A stretch of 64,000 nucleotides of DNA from DASXRA01 sp963737425 (GCA_963737425.1 CAVTSX010000008.1:806001-870000), one strand, 5' to 3'; positions 18,831-28,499 are shown, numbered from the stretch's first letter. Made by a program: numbers and translations. The notes: generated from the letters alone by a model not told the origin.

Positions 18831-19769
18831 CTAGCTTTCGGAGCGCGCCGCGTGCCGGTCGAGGCGGTACTGCGTCCACGTCGCGTTGATCAATGCCGAT
18901 CCGACGATCAGGTGACCGATGATCAGCAGCCAACTCAGGATGACCGCGGCTATGCCGAGCGGACCGTACAGTTCCGACGAGTGCTCGAAGCTACCGCCCA
19001 GGTAGGTCCGGCTCACGGCGTTGAGCAGGGCGAGTCCGATGCCGAACGCCAGGCACCCGGGCGCCAGATCGAGCTTGTCGTAAGTGCGCGACGGCAGACG
19101 TAGCGAGATGACCATCCAGGCCGCCGCGAGGATCAGGGCCTGCGAGGCAATCGCTATGACGGTGCCGCCGAAGTGGATGTCGTGCAGGCGCCACAGGAGT
19201 GCGGTGGCGACGACGACGAAGATCCACCCGCCGGCGATGATCAGTGCGGTGATCATTGCGTCTCGTTGGCGGCGTTTGGGTAGCGGCACGTCCCACAAGT
19301 GGGCGTTGACCACGGTCATGCTGCGCACCAGTTTCCTCGTCGTCCACAGGAAGAGCACCGCGCCGATCAGGACGGCCGCCCACCAGGACTTGCGAGCGTC
19401 GTAGAGCGCGGTGACGACGTACTCGCTGGCAGCGCCGGTGACTCCGGCCACCTTGCTCGCCGATTCGAGGCTCGCTTCGTGATCTGCCGAGTAGCCGGCG
19501 AGGATTCCCGCGCTCAGCAACGCCAGCGGCAGCAGCCAGAGGAACAGCCGAAAGGCAGCGGCGCTGGCGAGCAGCACGCCCTGCCGGGCGGTGTAGCGCG
19601 CCACGAAGGCGAGGGGCAGCCCCAACAGCGGCTGACGCTGGGCGCGGGCCTGGTAGCGAACGGCGGCACTTTCCGCACGGCCGCGCCACTTCGCGAGCCG
19701 ACCGGGCATCGTCGGCTGATCCGGCGGCAGGAGTGGACCTCCGGATTCGCTGCGGTCCAATTTGGACAC
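18831..19769 (-). CDS. YihY/BrkB family inner-membrane protein
   Basis: A 312-residue protein with a charged N-terminus and six membrane segments between residues 65 and 300. Family marks are GVLLASAAAFRLFLWLLPLAL in the first span and YGPLGIAAVILSWLLIIGHLIVGSALINA in the last. YihY/BrkB proteins were once called ribonuclease BN; their transport substrate or role is unsettled. It is convergent with DUF2252 and divergent from the first flippase-fusion gene, with a 232-bp gap in which nothing definite was recognised. Confidence 0.9.
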   Translation of the reverse strand: MSKLDRSESGGPLLPPDQPTMPGRLAKWRGRAESAAVRYQARAQRQPLLGLPLAFVARYTARQGVLLASAAAFRLFLWLLPLALLSAGILAGYSADHEASLESASKVAGVTGAASEYVVTALYDARKSWWAAVLIGAVLFLWTTRKLVRSMTVVNAHLWDVPLPKRRQRDAMITALIIAGGWIFVVVATALLWRLHDIHFGGTVIAIASQALILAAAWMVISLRLPSRTYDKLDLAPGCLAFGIGLALLNAVSRTYLGGSFEHSSELYGPLGIAAVILSWLLIIGHLIVGSALINATWTQYRLDRHAARSES

Positions 19770-20001
19770 GCCCCAGGATCGGCGGCTGACGGTGCGAGCA
19801 ACTCATCCGGCAGGGATGAGACCTATCATTTCACCGACTTCTACAGTCAGCGGCGAGGCCGGCGCACATTGTCAGCAATGTGCGGCTGCCTCTACTCGCG
19901 CGAGGAGTGGCCATGTCCGCACGGCAGCCGGCACTGCCACCCGAAGCAGTCGCTGAAAGCATCGAACATGGGGGCGCCGCGGCGATAGTCATCGAGCAGC
20001 C

Positions 20002-22419
20002 GTGACGGCGTCGCCGGCCGCGCGTACGGGCAGGGCGGCAATGGTGGCCCGTCCAGTCATGCGTCGCGCGCGCCTGTTCACGGGACAGGCCGACCAGCCT
20101 CGGGCCCGGCGCGCAACCGATGTGATCATGCTGCTGTCGTCGAGCATCGGCCTCGCACTGCTGTGCGCGATGGCCGTGCCGCAGGCCGGCATCGAGCGGG
20201 CGTTCGTATCGTTCCTGGGCAGCATTCCCCTCGGCTTTACCGGACTGTGGCGCCTGCTCATCGCGATCCTGGTCATCCTGGCCGCCCTCGTGTTGTGCAC
20301 GGCCTTGGTCAGACGTCGCTGGTCGGTGCTGCGCGATGTCGTTCTCGCGGGCGGGTTGTCCTTCTGTGCATCGCTGATCGTGAGTCGGGTCGTCACCGGG
20401 TCATGGCCGGGCGTGTGGGACTCGCTTCGATCCCTTTCCGGCGGCGTGTACTTTCCGCCGCTGGCGCTGGCCGTCCCGGGCGCCGTGGTTCTCGGCGCCT
20501 TGCCGGATCTGCGCAAACCCGTACGTCGCCTCGGGCGTTGGTCGATCGCTCTTGCGTTCGCCGGCGCCGTACTCCACATGACGGCCACCCCCACCGGGGC
20601 GACCTGCGCGATCCTGGTGGCGGCGGCGAGCGCGGCAGCGATGCACCTGCTCTTCGGTTCCAGCATGGGACGTCCCAGCCTGCGCGATGTCGCAACGGCA
20701 CTTGCCGGGTTCGGGGTGACCGCGCACTCGCTCGGCATTGCTCGCCGCCAGCCCGCCGGCGTCTTCCTGGTCGACGCGACCGACGACGAGGGCGTGCCAC
20801 TGCTGGTGAAGGTCTACGGTCGCGACGCCCACGACACCGAGCTCATCACCGCCGTGTGGCGCAAGGTCTGGTACCGCGAGGCGGGTTCGCCCACCACGTT
20901 AGGCCGGCTGCAGCAGGCAGAACACGAAGCCTTCCTCACCCTGCTGGCGGGTCAGGCCGGGATCCGCACCGACCGCGTGGTCATGGCGAGCGCCACGCCG
21001 GACAAGGACGTGCTGCTGGTTCTGCGCCGCGCCGGGCAGCCACTCGATGAGGTACCCGAACGGTGGAACGACACCGTGCTGGACAAGGCCTGGAGCACAC
21101 TCCAGCGGCTGCACGGCAACGACATCGCGCACGGGCAGGTCGACAGCGCGCATCTCACCGTCGACGGCGAGCAGGTCGGGCTGATCGACTTCCGTGGTGC
21201 CGCTATCGCGCCGAGCCTCGAGCAATTGCGCACGGACGAGGCCCAGTTGCTCGTGACGTCGGCGCTCGCTGCCTCGGTCGACCGCGCAGTGGACGCGGCC
21301 AAAGCCGCTCTCGAACCGGACGCACTCGCGGGCGCGCTCGCGTTCGTGCAGCTACCGGCGCTGACCCCCGTGCAGCGTCGCGCGGTGCGAGATGCCGGGC
21401 TCGATCTCGACGACCTGCGCAAGCGCGCCGCCGAGCAGGCGACGCTCCCCGCACCGGAACTGCAGAAGATGCGCCGGGTAACGGTGCGATCGCTCCTGCA
21501 GATGGCCCTACTCGTGGTGGCCTTCCTGGCGCTCGCGTCGGGCATCGGCGGTCTGGACTTCGAACTTCTCGGCGAACAGCTAAGGGATGCCACGTGGTGG
21601 CTCGTCGTGGTCGGCCTTCTGGTTGCCCAGACGCCGCGGCTCACCAGCGCCGTGTCGGTGATGGGCGCCTCGCCGACGCCGCTTCCGCTCGGGCCGCTGT
21701 ACGCGCTGCAGCTTGCCACGTCCTACATCGCGCTCGCCGTGCCGGCGACTGCGGCGCGCGTCGCCATCAACATTCGCTTCTTCCAGCGTCATGGGCTGCG
21801 AGCCGGAACCGCGCTGGCCGTGGGCGCGTTGGACGGAGTCGCCGAGTTCGGCATAGAACTGCTCCTGCTCGCCGGGCTCTTGCTGCTGACCCCGGCGACG
21901 CTGGAACTGAGCCTTTCCAGCAGTGCGCCCAGCAAACTGACGCTGCTGCTGGTCATCCTGCTTGCCCTGGCGGGGTTGGCCCTGATCACCTTGGCGCTGG
22001 TACGCAAGTGGCGCGAGGCGATCATCGGCTGGGTTCGCAACCTCGCCCGTGATGCGCTCGAGGCCGCACGTGGGCTGCAGTCGCCGCGGCGGCTGACGCT
22101 TCTGCTGGGCGGGAACCTCGCGACCGAGTTGCTGTTCGCCATCGCGCTGCAGACGTTCGTGCGCGCATTCGGCTACAACGTCGGACTCGCGGAGCTGCTG
22201 TTCCTGAACGTCAGCGTGTCGCTGCTGTCGGGCCTGCTGCCGATACCCGGTGGGATCGGCGTCGTCGAAGGCGGGTTAACGTACGGCCTGGTACGGGCCG
22301 GACTTCCCGAGGAGACAGCGTTCGCGGCCGTGTTGCTCTACCGGCTGGCAACCTTCTACCTGCCGCCGATCTGGGGATTCTTCGCGCTGCGCTGGCTGGA
22401 GCGGAACAAGGACCTCTAG
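20002..22419 (+). CDS. Membrane fusion: TM domain, degenerate kinase-like domain, LPG synthase-type flippase domain (paralogue A)
   Basis: An 805-residue protein in three parts. Residues 40-240 hold about six membrane spans. Residues 245-480 form a kinase/APH-like domain with VKVYGRD as the lysine strand; the catalytic loop reads HGQVDSAHLTV instead of HRDxxxxN and the metal motif reads DFRG, so catalysis is doubtful. Residues 495-805 are the AglD/MprF (UPF0104) flippase-like domain, with six to eight spans and the motif LLPIPGGIGVVEGGL near 750. The family includes lysyl-phosphatidylglycerol flippases and lipid-linked sugar handlers. GTG 20002 is tentative; ATG 20041 or 20059 are alternatives. 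A convergent paralogue follows at 22954. Confidence 0.85.
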   Translation: MTASPAARTGRAAMVARPVMRRARLFTGQADQPRARRATDVIMLLSSSIGLALLCAMAVPQAGIERAFVSFLGSIPLGFTGLWRLLIAILVILAALVLCTALVRRRWSVLRDVVLAGGLSFCASLIVSRVVTGSWPGVWDSLRSLSGGVYFPPLALAVPGAVVLGALPDLRKPVRRLGRWSIALAFAGAVLHMTATPTGATCAILVAAASAAAMHLLFGSSMGRPSLRDVATALAGFGVTAHSLGIARRQPAGVFLVDATDDEGVPLLVKVYGRDAHDTELITAVWRKVWYREAGSPTTLGRLQQAEHEAFLTLLAGQAGIRTDRVVMASATPDKDVLLVLRRAGQPLDEVPERWNDTVLDKAWSTLQRLHGNDIAHGQVDSAHLTVDGEQVGLIDFRGAAIAPSLEQLRTDEAQLLVTSALAASVDRAVDAAKAALEPDALAGALAFVQLPALTPVQRRAVRDAGLDLDDLRKRAAEQATLPAPELQKMRRVTVRSLLQMALLVVAFLALASGIGGLDFELLGEQLRDATWWLVVVGLLVAQTPRLTSAVSVMGASPTPLPLGPLYALQLATSYIALAVPATAARVAINIRFFQRHGLRAGTALAVGALDGVAEFGIELLLLAGLLLLTPATLELSLSSSAPSKLTLLLVILLALAGLALITLALVRKWREAIIGWVRNLARDALEAARGLQSPRRLTLLLGGNLATELLFAIALQTFVRAFGYNVGLAELLFLNVSVSLLSGLLPIPGGIGVVEGGLTYGLVRAGLPEETAFAAVLLYRLATFYLPPIWGFFALRWLERNKDL

Positions 22420-22530
22420 CGTTCCGGCGCTCCGCGCCGTCGCTCCGTCGGCGTCGGGCACGGAGCTGGCACTCGGCACGGCACGACACCGCGCTGGCAC
22501 CGCCGCGTCGCGGAGTGCCGGCCCGCGACC

Positions 22531-22590
22531 CCCGTGATGATCTCTGCTGAAACCGCCACCGATCGCGGTTTCAGCAGAGATGATCACGGG
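22531..22590. repeat. Palindromic intergenic repeat, copy 4 (best-preserved)
   Basis: The arms are CCCGTGATGATCTCTGCTGA (continuing AACCGC) and its mirror ending ATGATCACGGG: 26-bp arms with a single mismatch around an 8-base loop. It lies about 110 bp after the stop of paralogue A. Confidence 0.95.
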
Positions 22591-22750
22591 TCTGCGCGGA
22601 CGATGCTGTGAAGTGGCGCAAGGTCGGCATCAAGATCACGGACCGGGGCCGCGGCCGACATGATCAGGATGCTGACGTCGACCCATGACCGCCGCGCAGC
22701 ATCATGATCACCTCGGCGCGATCGGCGCAGCATGCTGGCGTGCCGTACGG

Positions 22751-22806
22751 CTTGATCATCTCTGCTGAAACCGCGCTGGGTGGCAGATTCAGCAGAGATG
22801 ATCATG
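22751..22806. repeat. Palindromic intergenic repeat, copy 5
   Basis: It begins CTTGATCATCTCTGCTGAAA and ends TTCAGCAGAGATGATCATG, between the convergent flippase-fusion genes. It shares the CTGAAACCGC inner arm with copy 4. Confidence 0.92.
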
Positions 22807-22953
22807 AAGTCTGCGGGCTCTGCGGGCCTGCGGGCTCTGCGGGATCTGTGGGCTCTGTGGGCCAGGCGAGCCAGGCAGGACAGCGGGCCAGGCGGGTCAG
22901 GCGGGCCAGTGCGAGGGGGGCGGGACCGGCGCGGTCGGCCGGCGGGTGCAGGG

Positions 22954-25335
22954 TTAGAGCGCTCCGCGTCGTTGCATCAGGGTCAACGAGAGCCAGCCGA
23001 CTGGAACGGGAATCCAGAACGTGGCAAGGCGAAACAGCAGCACGGCGCTCACCGCCGAAGCGCCGGCCATGCCGGCGGCCGCCAGGCCCGCGGACATCGC
23101 GGCCTCGACGGCTCCCAGGCCACCGGGGGTCGGGGCCACGGACCCGATCGCGCCGCCAGCCAGGTATACGACGGCGATCGTGGCGAACGGGATGCCGCCG
23201 CCGAACGCTTGCACCGAGGCCCAGAGCGCGACGATGTAGCCGCCGTTGAGCAGCAGGGTGCCGCCGATACCTTCGCTGAGTTTGACCGGATGGGTTGCCA
23301 CGTCGATCAGGCGGGGCAGCGCCTCGCGCACGGTCGGCATGATCCGCGCGAGCACCCAGCGCCGCCCCTGCGGAATCGTGAAGAGGATGAGCACGCCCAC
23401 TGCGACGGCGCCGAGCGCGATGAATGCCCAGCCGGGTACCGGCAGGCTATGCTCCGCCGAACTTCCCGATGCCGCGGCGAACAGCACGAGAAGTACCACG
23501 TGCGACAGGGCATTGACGAGTTGGCAGACTCCGACACTCGTCCCGGCCGCCGTTGCGGTCAGCCCCGACTTCTGCAGGTAGCGCACGTTGACGGCCACTC
23601 CGCCGACTGCCGGTGGCGTGACGAAGCCGGCGAACGACGCGGCCAGTTGGGTGAGCAGGGTGCGCAGGAATGACAGGCGCTCACTCACGTAGCCGGTCAG
23701 CGCGATGGCGGCGCCCACGTACGTCAACGCCGAGCCGGCGAGAATCGGAACGACCCAACCCCAATGGACGGACCGGAAAACCGTTGCCAGGTTGACGGTG
23801 CCGAGCTGCCCGATCAGCAGGTAGCCGGCGATGATGAGCGCGACGATCATCAAGACCGTGCGGGGACGGACGCGTTCGAGATCGGTGGCTTCGGGCGGGC
23901 GCGTGTCGGCTTCGGCCGGGATCTCGGCGCATACCTCGTTGAGCAGCGCCCGGTCGCGGCGCAGCGCGACGCGATTCTGCCGGCTGAGCGCAATTGGTTG
24001 CAGCACCGGGAGGATCGCGGCGACGCTGTCGTCGCCGATCACCGACCGGGTCAACCCCACCGCGCGCTGCGCCCCCACGAGGCGCGCTGTGGTGACCAGC
24101 AATTCAGCCCGTTCCAGGTTGATGCGCAGGTTCGAGGCGAAGACGGTGCCGTCGGCCGGAGTGGCCAGCCAGATCAGGCCGTCCGCGTCGACCGACATGC
24201 GGTCCGGTGTCAGGCCACGATGCGTGACGCGGTTGTCGTGCAGGCGGCTGACGGCCTGCCACAACGTGATCAGTTGCGCGTCGGTGAGACCGTCCGCCGT
24301 CAACGGCTCGGCGTCGATCGACTCGTACGCGAGGACGAGGGTGTCCGATCCGCACGGCACGCCGCCGACCAGGTTGGGCGTGGGCAGGCCGGCGCGTTGC
24401 GCGGCCATCGACAGCAATGCGCGCCGTTCGCCGATGCGCTCCAACGACAGGTCCGGTCCGCGAGCCACCTCCGGCTGCACGCGAATCATTCGGTACAGCC
24501 GGTAGAAAGCACCGGACGGGACGAGATCGCGATCCAGCACGTGCACGTCGATTCTGCGGCCGGACTCGGTGACACCCAGGTAGCGGCGGTAGTTCTCGGT
24601 CGGCACGTAGCAAAGGCGCGTCAGGGCAATGCCGCGATCTATCAGCGCGTCGGCGATCCGTTGACCCTTCGGCCAGGCCGCCGACGCGCCGATCGCGTAC
24701 CTGCTCGCAACGCCGACCGTCATGCCCGCAAGGAAGCTGATCGACAGCGACAGCAGCGTCGACTGGGATCCGGCCAGGGCGGACGCGGCGTAGATCGCTA
24801 CCGCCGAGACGAAATACGGACGCCACTGCGTGTTGCGGATCAGCCCGCCGGCAAAGGAGAAAGCCACGAATGCGGCCAGGTAGCTGTCGAGGGGTGTGGT
24901 GGTGGCACCGGACGCGCTCGAAACGGTCAGCGAGTCGTGCAGCGCACTGCTCGGCGCTGCCGAGATCGCTTGATCGACACCGAAGACGATTCCGAGCGCG
25001 AGGACCCCGACACCGAGGGATTCGACGAGCTTGCGTGGCTGGCGCCGGAAGATCAGCTCGCCCAGGTAGGCCAGCGGCAGGACGAGCAGGACGAGTCCGG
25101 CGACGAAGCTCAGCAGGTGCGTCACGACGCGCGGCAGATGTCGCACCAATCGGGCCAGATCGCTGCTGGCACCGCTCGTCGCGTCCGGTGCGACGATGCC
25201 GAACCCGAAGAGCAGCCCGAGAACGGCCAGCAGGATCAGCAGTCGCGCGAGATCGACCGGTTTGCGGACGCGTGAGGCAACCATGTCCTCGACGACAACT
25301 GGCGCCCGGGTGAGGCCCGCCCCCGGCTCAGACAC
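22954..25335 (-). CDS. Membrane fusion: TM domain, degenerate kinase-like domain, LPG synthase-type flippase domain (paralogue B)
   Basis: A 793-residue paralogue of the protein encoded at 20002-22419, with the same three-part order: an N-terminal membrane domain (about 28-215), a kinase-like domain (about 235-480) and an AglD/MprF-type flippase domain (about 490-793; APTPGGLGAVEAAM near 745). Decay of the kinase-like part is more advanced: the catalytic loop reads THRGLTPDRMSV and the DFG position reads LATPAD, so no metal ligand remains. A regulatory or lipid-binding role is likelier than catalysis. The start is a GTG or ATG close to 25335. It is divergent from the membrane protein at 25461. 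Confidence 0.85.
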   Translation of the reverse strand: MSEPGAGLTRAPVVVEDMVASRVRKPVDLARLLILLAVLGLLFGFGIVAPDATSGASSDLARLVRHLPRVVTHLLSFVAGLVLLVLPLAYLGELIFRRQPRKLVESLGVGVLALGIVFGVDQAISAAPSSALHDSLTVSSASGATTTPLDSYLAAFVAFSFAGGLIRNTQWRPYFVSAVAIYAASALAGSQSTLLSLSISFLAGMTVGVASRYAIGASAAWPKGQRIADALIDRGIALTRLCYVPTENYRRYLGVTESGRRIDVHVLDRDLVPSGAFYRLYRMIRVQPEVARGPDLSLERIGERRALLSMAAQRAGLPTPNLVGGVPCGSDTLVLAYESIDAEPLTADGLTDAQLITLWQAVSRLHDNRVTHRGLTPDRMSVDADGLIWLATPADGTVFASNLRINLERAELLVTTARLVGAQRAVGLTRSVIGDDSVAAILPVLQPIALSRQNRVALRRDRALLNEVCAEIPAEADTRPPEATDLERVRPRTVLMIVALIIAGYLLIGQLGTVNLATVFRSVHWGWVVPILAGSALTYVGAAIALTGYVSERLSFLRTLLTQLAASFAGFVTPPAVGGVAVNVRYLQKSGLTATAAGTSVGVCQLVNALSHVVLLVLFAAASGSSAEHSLPVPGWAFIALGAVAVGVLILFTIPQGRRWVLARIMPTVREALPRLIDVATHPVKLSEGIGGTLLLNGGYIVALWASVQAFGGGIPFATIAVVYLAGGAIGSVAPTPGGLGAVEAAMSAGLAAAGMAGASAVSAVLLFRLATFWIPVPVGWLSLTLMQRRGAL

Positions 25336-25460
25336 TCCTTGATGGTCGCACGGTGCGGCCGGAGGCGCCGCGCCGACGCTTGCGTGCCCGCACGCGAGTG
25401 TGTCGAGAAAGACGCCGTACCGGGAGGGAAGATTCCGTGCCGTAATGGCAGTATTTGCCG

Positions 25461-27053
25461 GTGAATGTCAGCACGGGAGAGGTAACTCCCGCCACGGACG
25501 CAGCGCCCGGCATCGACGCAATGTGGCTGCTGCGCCTGGTGCGGGTCCGCCGGGAACTCAAGCTGGTGTGCGTTCTGGCGATCGTGGCGGTGCCGGTCTG
25601 GGGCGGATTCACTTACATCGCCGAGACGGTCCTGCCCCGTTCGTCGCAGACGTTCTGGTCGATCGACGCCAAGATCGCGCCTGGCTTCCTGCTGATCATC
25701 GCCGTGCTGGTCGTGGAATTCCTGCTGCTGCTCGTCACGCGGGTGCTGGGGCGGCCGGGACAGATCGCGGCGAAACTCGTGCCCGTCTTCGGCCGAGGGC
25801 CCGAGCCTGCGTTCGTCGGCGATCCCGAGCCGATGCGGCCGATGCTCGGGCAGCTGCGCCGCAAGGGACTGATCCGGGTCGGGGCGTTGATGATGTTCAT
25901 CGTCTTCGGCCTGGTTAGCGCCGCCGCGGGGTGGAGCGTGTGGCCGGCGTGGCTGGCCAATCACGGCCGCGGCGGCACCGTCGTCACAATCGGCGAAGAG
26001 GCCACGATCAGCGGGTACAGCACGTCTTCGCATGGTCATCGCAACTACTTCCTCGATGAGCCCGGCGGCACCGCGATCGCCGAGGACCACCGCCCGCGCG
26101 ACGGCGAGCGCTGGACCGTGCTGAACAGCAGTGTCGGCAACGACAAGGCCTACCTCGTCGGAGGCCACGATTACGTGCTCATCGCGGTGATCACACTGGT
26201 GGCGCTGCTCGCCGAGGCCGGGATCGTCGTTTACCAGGTGGGCGCGACGCGAGCCGAACTGGCCGCGCGGGCCAGGACGCCCGGTGAGCTCGCCGACAGC
26301 GTGTCCTACCTCAGTGCCGGCCACTCGCCGGAGCTTCGGGTCGACACCGCGACGCGGTTCACGCTCACGCTTGGTTCGCTGGGCGATCGCAGTGCGGCTG
26401 AATGGCTCTCGCGTCGGCAGCTGATCAGCGCGAGCCTGGCGGTGCTGGTGATCGCCGCCGCCGGCACGGCGCTCGGGCTGTGGCGGGCCGGCGTCTTCCG
26501 CACGCCGCCGGCCCAGCGCGACACGACCTTGACCTATCTCGAAGGGACGAGCTGGGCCTCGGACGACGTGTTCGCCGACTACCAGAACAACAGCAGTACC
26601 ACCGAACTGCTGCGCAGCGGATTCCAGCAAGCCGGTATCACGTCGCCGAACGTGACGGCGACGGCGAGCGTCCTGTTCTCCTCGCGCGATGTCCCGCCCG
26701 GCGCGCGCAGCACCGTCACGGCGTACGTCGACATCGCCGACATCGGCTCGGCGCCGGCGGGCACTGCCGTGCACGGTGTCGTCCTGCTGGAGCAGAGCCT
26801 GGCCCGAACCGAACACGGCACCGTCTCGACGCTGACCGGCCTGCCCGCCGACTGGCAGGGTGTGTTGCTGGGCAAGGCCGGCGAGGAGGACGGCGGCGTC
26901 GAGATCGCCGGTGCCACGGGCGGCAAGCTGGTGTGGATCAGTTTGCACGGCACGTTCAGCGCCGTGCAGGCCGAGCAGCGCGGTCTCGAACTTGCCCGCG
27001 CGATTGCCGGGCGTGGCGTCGTGCGGTTCTGCCATGACGTCGCGCGCCGCTGA
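25461..27053 (+). CDS. Membrane protein of unknown function
   Basis: A roughly 530-residue protein not assigned to any family. Hydrophobic spans lie near residues 35-55, 75-98, 142-165, 235-255 and 330-350. A soluble domain of about 60 residues follows span 3, and a C-terminal domain of about 180 residues (TYLEGTSWASDDVFADYQNN onward) follows the last span, probably outside the membrane. The start is uncertain: GTG at 25461 is used and TTG at 25455 is possible. It lies 30 bp upstream of the racemase gene and may be cotranscribed with it, but nothing links them functionally. Confidence 0.72.
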   Translation: MNVSTGEVTPATDAAPGIDAMWLLRLVRVRRELKLVCVLAIVAVPVWGGFTYIAETVLPRSSQTFWSIDAKIAPGFLLIIAVLVVEFLLLLVTRVLGRPGQIAAKLVPVFGRGPEPAFVGDPEPMRPMLGQLRRKGLIRVGALMMFIVFGLVSAAAGWSVWPAWLANHGRGGTVVTIGEEATISGYSTSSHGHRNYFLDEPGGTAIAEDHRPRDGERWTVLNSSVGNDKAYLVGGHDYVLIAVITLVALLAEAGIVVYQVGATRAELAARARTPGELADSVSYLSAGHSPELRVDTATRFTLTLGSLGDRSAAEWLSRRQLISASLAVLVIAAAGTALGLWRAGVFRTPPAQRDTTLTYLEGTSWASDDVFADYQNNSSTTELLRSGFQQAGITSPNVTATASVLFSSRDVPPGARSTVTAYVDIADIGSAPAGTAVHGVVLLEQSLARTEHGTVSTLTGLPADWQGVLLGKAGEEDGGVEIAGATGGKLVWISLHGTFSAVQAEQRGLELARAIAGRGVVRFCHDVARR

Positions 27054-27083
27054 CCAACGGGCACGTGCAGCAGAATCGAGCGG

Positions 27084-28094
27084 GTGAACCAGCCGAAGCT
27101 TCGCGCGAGCGCGGTCGACTACCACACCGGCGGTGAGCCGTTCCGGATCGTGTCGGCCGGGTTGCCGCCGCTGCCGGGTAACACCGTTCTCGATCGTCGC
27201 GACGGCGCACGCACCGGCCCGTACGAGACGTTGCGGCAGTTGCTGGTCAACGAACCGCGCGGCCACGCCGACATGTACGGCGGGTTCATCGTCGCCCCGG
27301 ACGACGCCGGAGCCGACTTCGGCGTCCTCTTCTGGCACAAGGACGGCTACTCGACGGCCTGCGGCCACGGGACGATCGCCCTGGGCGCCTGGGCGGTCGA
27401 CACCGGACTCGTGGCCGCCCCGGACGACGGCGAAGCGGTTGTGGTGATCGACGTGCCGTCGGGCCGGGTCGAGGCGCTGGTCGAGCGAGCACATGGCCGC
27501 AACGCCGCGATCAGCTTTCGCAATGTGAAATCCCGTTCGATCACGACGGGTCTCGCCGTTCAACTGCCGAACGCGACGATCACGGTCGACCTGGCGTTCG
27601 GCGGGGCGGTCTACGCGGCGGTGCGCGCCGACGAACTCGGGCTGCGCGTCGATCCGGAGAATCTCGGCGCCCTCATCGATGCGGGCCGCCTCGTCAAGGC
27701 TGCGCTGGCCGGACATGCGCTGATGCGCGTCGAAGGCGAGCCACGGCTGTCGGGGGTCTACGGGGTGATCTTCTACGACGAGGTGGCGGCGTCGGCCGAG
27801 GCGCTGCGCCAGCGCAACGTCACGATCTTCGCCGACGGCCAGGTCGACCGTTCTCCTTGCGGCTCAGGCACTTCGGCTCGGCTGTGCAACCTCTACGCCC
27901 GTGGCGAGATCGCGGTCGGGCAACGCCTGGTGCATGAGTCGATCGTCGGGTCGGTCTTTCATGCATCGATCACCGCGGTCGACGCCGCAGGCAAGATCGA
28001 AACCACGATCACCGGCACCGCTCATCAGACGGGCACTCACGAATTCGTGCTCGCTCCCGAGGACGAGCTGGGCCTCGGCTTCGTCCTGCGCTGA
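27084..28094 (+). CDS. Proline racemase family protein (racemase or 4-hydroxyproline epimerase)
   Basis: A 336-residue enzyme of the proline racemase superfamily. Both catalytic cysteines are present: STACGHGTIALG near residue 93 and DRSPCGSGTSAR near residue 257. Having two cysteines fits proline racemase or 4-hydroxyproline 2-epimerase and argues against trans-3-hydroxyproline dehydratase, which carries Thr at one position. The N-terminal HTGGEPFRIV and MYGGFI motifs are also typical. It begins GTG at 27084. The next gene, the lanthipeptide precursor, starts 94 bp downstream with its own strong ribosome site. Confidence 0.9.
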   Translation: MNQPKLRASAVDYHTGGEPFRIVSAGLPPLPGNTVLDRRDGARTGPYETLRQLLVNEPRGHADMYGGFIVAPDDAGADFGVLFWHKDGYSTACGHGTIALGAWAVDTGLVAAPDDGEAVVVIDVPSGRVEALVERAHGRNAAISFRNVKSRSITTGLAVQLPNATITVDLAFGGAVYAAVRADELGLRVDPENLGALIDAGRLVKAALAGHALMRVEGEPRLSGVYGVIFYDEVAASAEALRQRNVTIFADGQVDRSPCGSGTSARLCNLYARGEIAVGQRLVHESIVGSVFHASITAVDAAGKIETTITGTAHQTGTHEFVLAPEDELGLGFVLR

Positions 28095-28175
28095 GCGCGA
28101 CTGGGCACACTCCGTGTTTAAAGGTGGCCGCTTCGTAGAACACTGGCTAACATGATCTTCCTCATTTCCTGGCTA

Positions 28176-28184
28176 GGGAGGGGA
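28176..28184 (+). promoter_or_regulatory. Strong ribosome binding site of the lanthipeptide precursor
   Basis: AGGGAGGGG is centred about 9 bases before the ATG, much stronger than the sites of the following lanL gene. It fits the need for excess precursor over enzyme. Confidence 0.7.
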
Positions 28185-28188
28185 CGCC

Positions 28189-28470
28189 ATGACAGACCAG
28201 CCATCGCCCACCGACGTGCGCGAGCAACTCGATCAGATTCTCGATCGAGCACGCAACGACCCCGACTTCGGCGAGCGGTTGAACGAGGATCCCAGCGGCA
28301 CGCTGCGGGAGGCGGGCCTGCAGGAGGCCGCGATCGGTGAAGCCGCCCAGGAGATCGAGGGGTTCAACAGCATGATGCCGCAGATGAGGTGTACCGCCAC
28401 CTGCGACTTCCGCACATGCCTCGCCACCGGGTGCGACAACTGGCACACGTTCGCGACGAACAACACCTGA
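28189..28470 (+). CDS. Class IV lanthipeptide precursor with nitrile-hydratase-like leader
   Basis: A 93-residue peptide. Residues 1 to about 60 are an acidic helical leader; DPDFGERLNEDPSGTLREAG resembles NHLP/Nif11-type leaders derived from nitrile hydratase alpha. The putative core begins around residue 62-66 (MMPQMRC) and holds Cys68, Cys72, Cys77 and Cys82 with Thr69, 71, 76, 80, 87, 90 and 93. Dehydrated Thr residues could form up to about three methyllanthionine rings plus free dehydrobutyrines; the only upstream Ser/Thr partner for Cys68 is Ser61. AGGGAGGGG stands 6 bases before ATG 28189, a very strong ribosome site suited to a highly made peptide. LanL starts 30 bp downstream. The cleavage site is unknown. 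Confidence 0.82.
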   Translation: MTDQPSPTDVREQLDQILDRARNDPDFGERLNEDPSGTLREAGLQEAAIGEAAQEIEGFNSMMPQMRCTATCDFRTCLATGCDNWHTFATNNT

Positions 28471-28499
28471 GGGTTTCGGATCAACCGGCCGGTCGATTG

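Larger units (their letters stand above)
22420..22953. other. Convergent intergenic region with two palindromic repeats, no gene
   Basis: A 534-bp gap between the 3' ends of the two flippase-fusion paralogues. It carries palindrome copies 4 and 5 and, between them, degenerate GATCAAGATCACGG and GACATGATCAGG pieces. It ends in a low-complexity G-rich stretch (22810-22930) of repeated GGGCTCTG and GCGGGCCAG words. No coding frame is supported. Confidence 0.6.

Noticed and set aside
22810..22930. Possible small gene or RNA in the G-rich stretch between the flippase paralogues
   Set aside because: It consists of short low-complexity words without a start site, family match or stable defined fold.
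25236..27716. Very long open frame on the minus strand (about 826 codons)
   Set aside because: It is antisense to the membrane-protein and racemase genes, has Arg/Gly/Asp-rich low-complexity composition and no recognisable domain. This is a GC-bias shadow.
28189..28470. Nitrile hydratase alpha subunit fragment
   Set aside because: Only the leader part resembles it; the metal-binding C-terminal motif is absent, and the gene is complete and followed by LanL.
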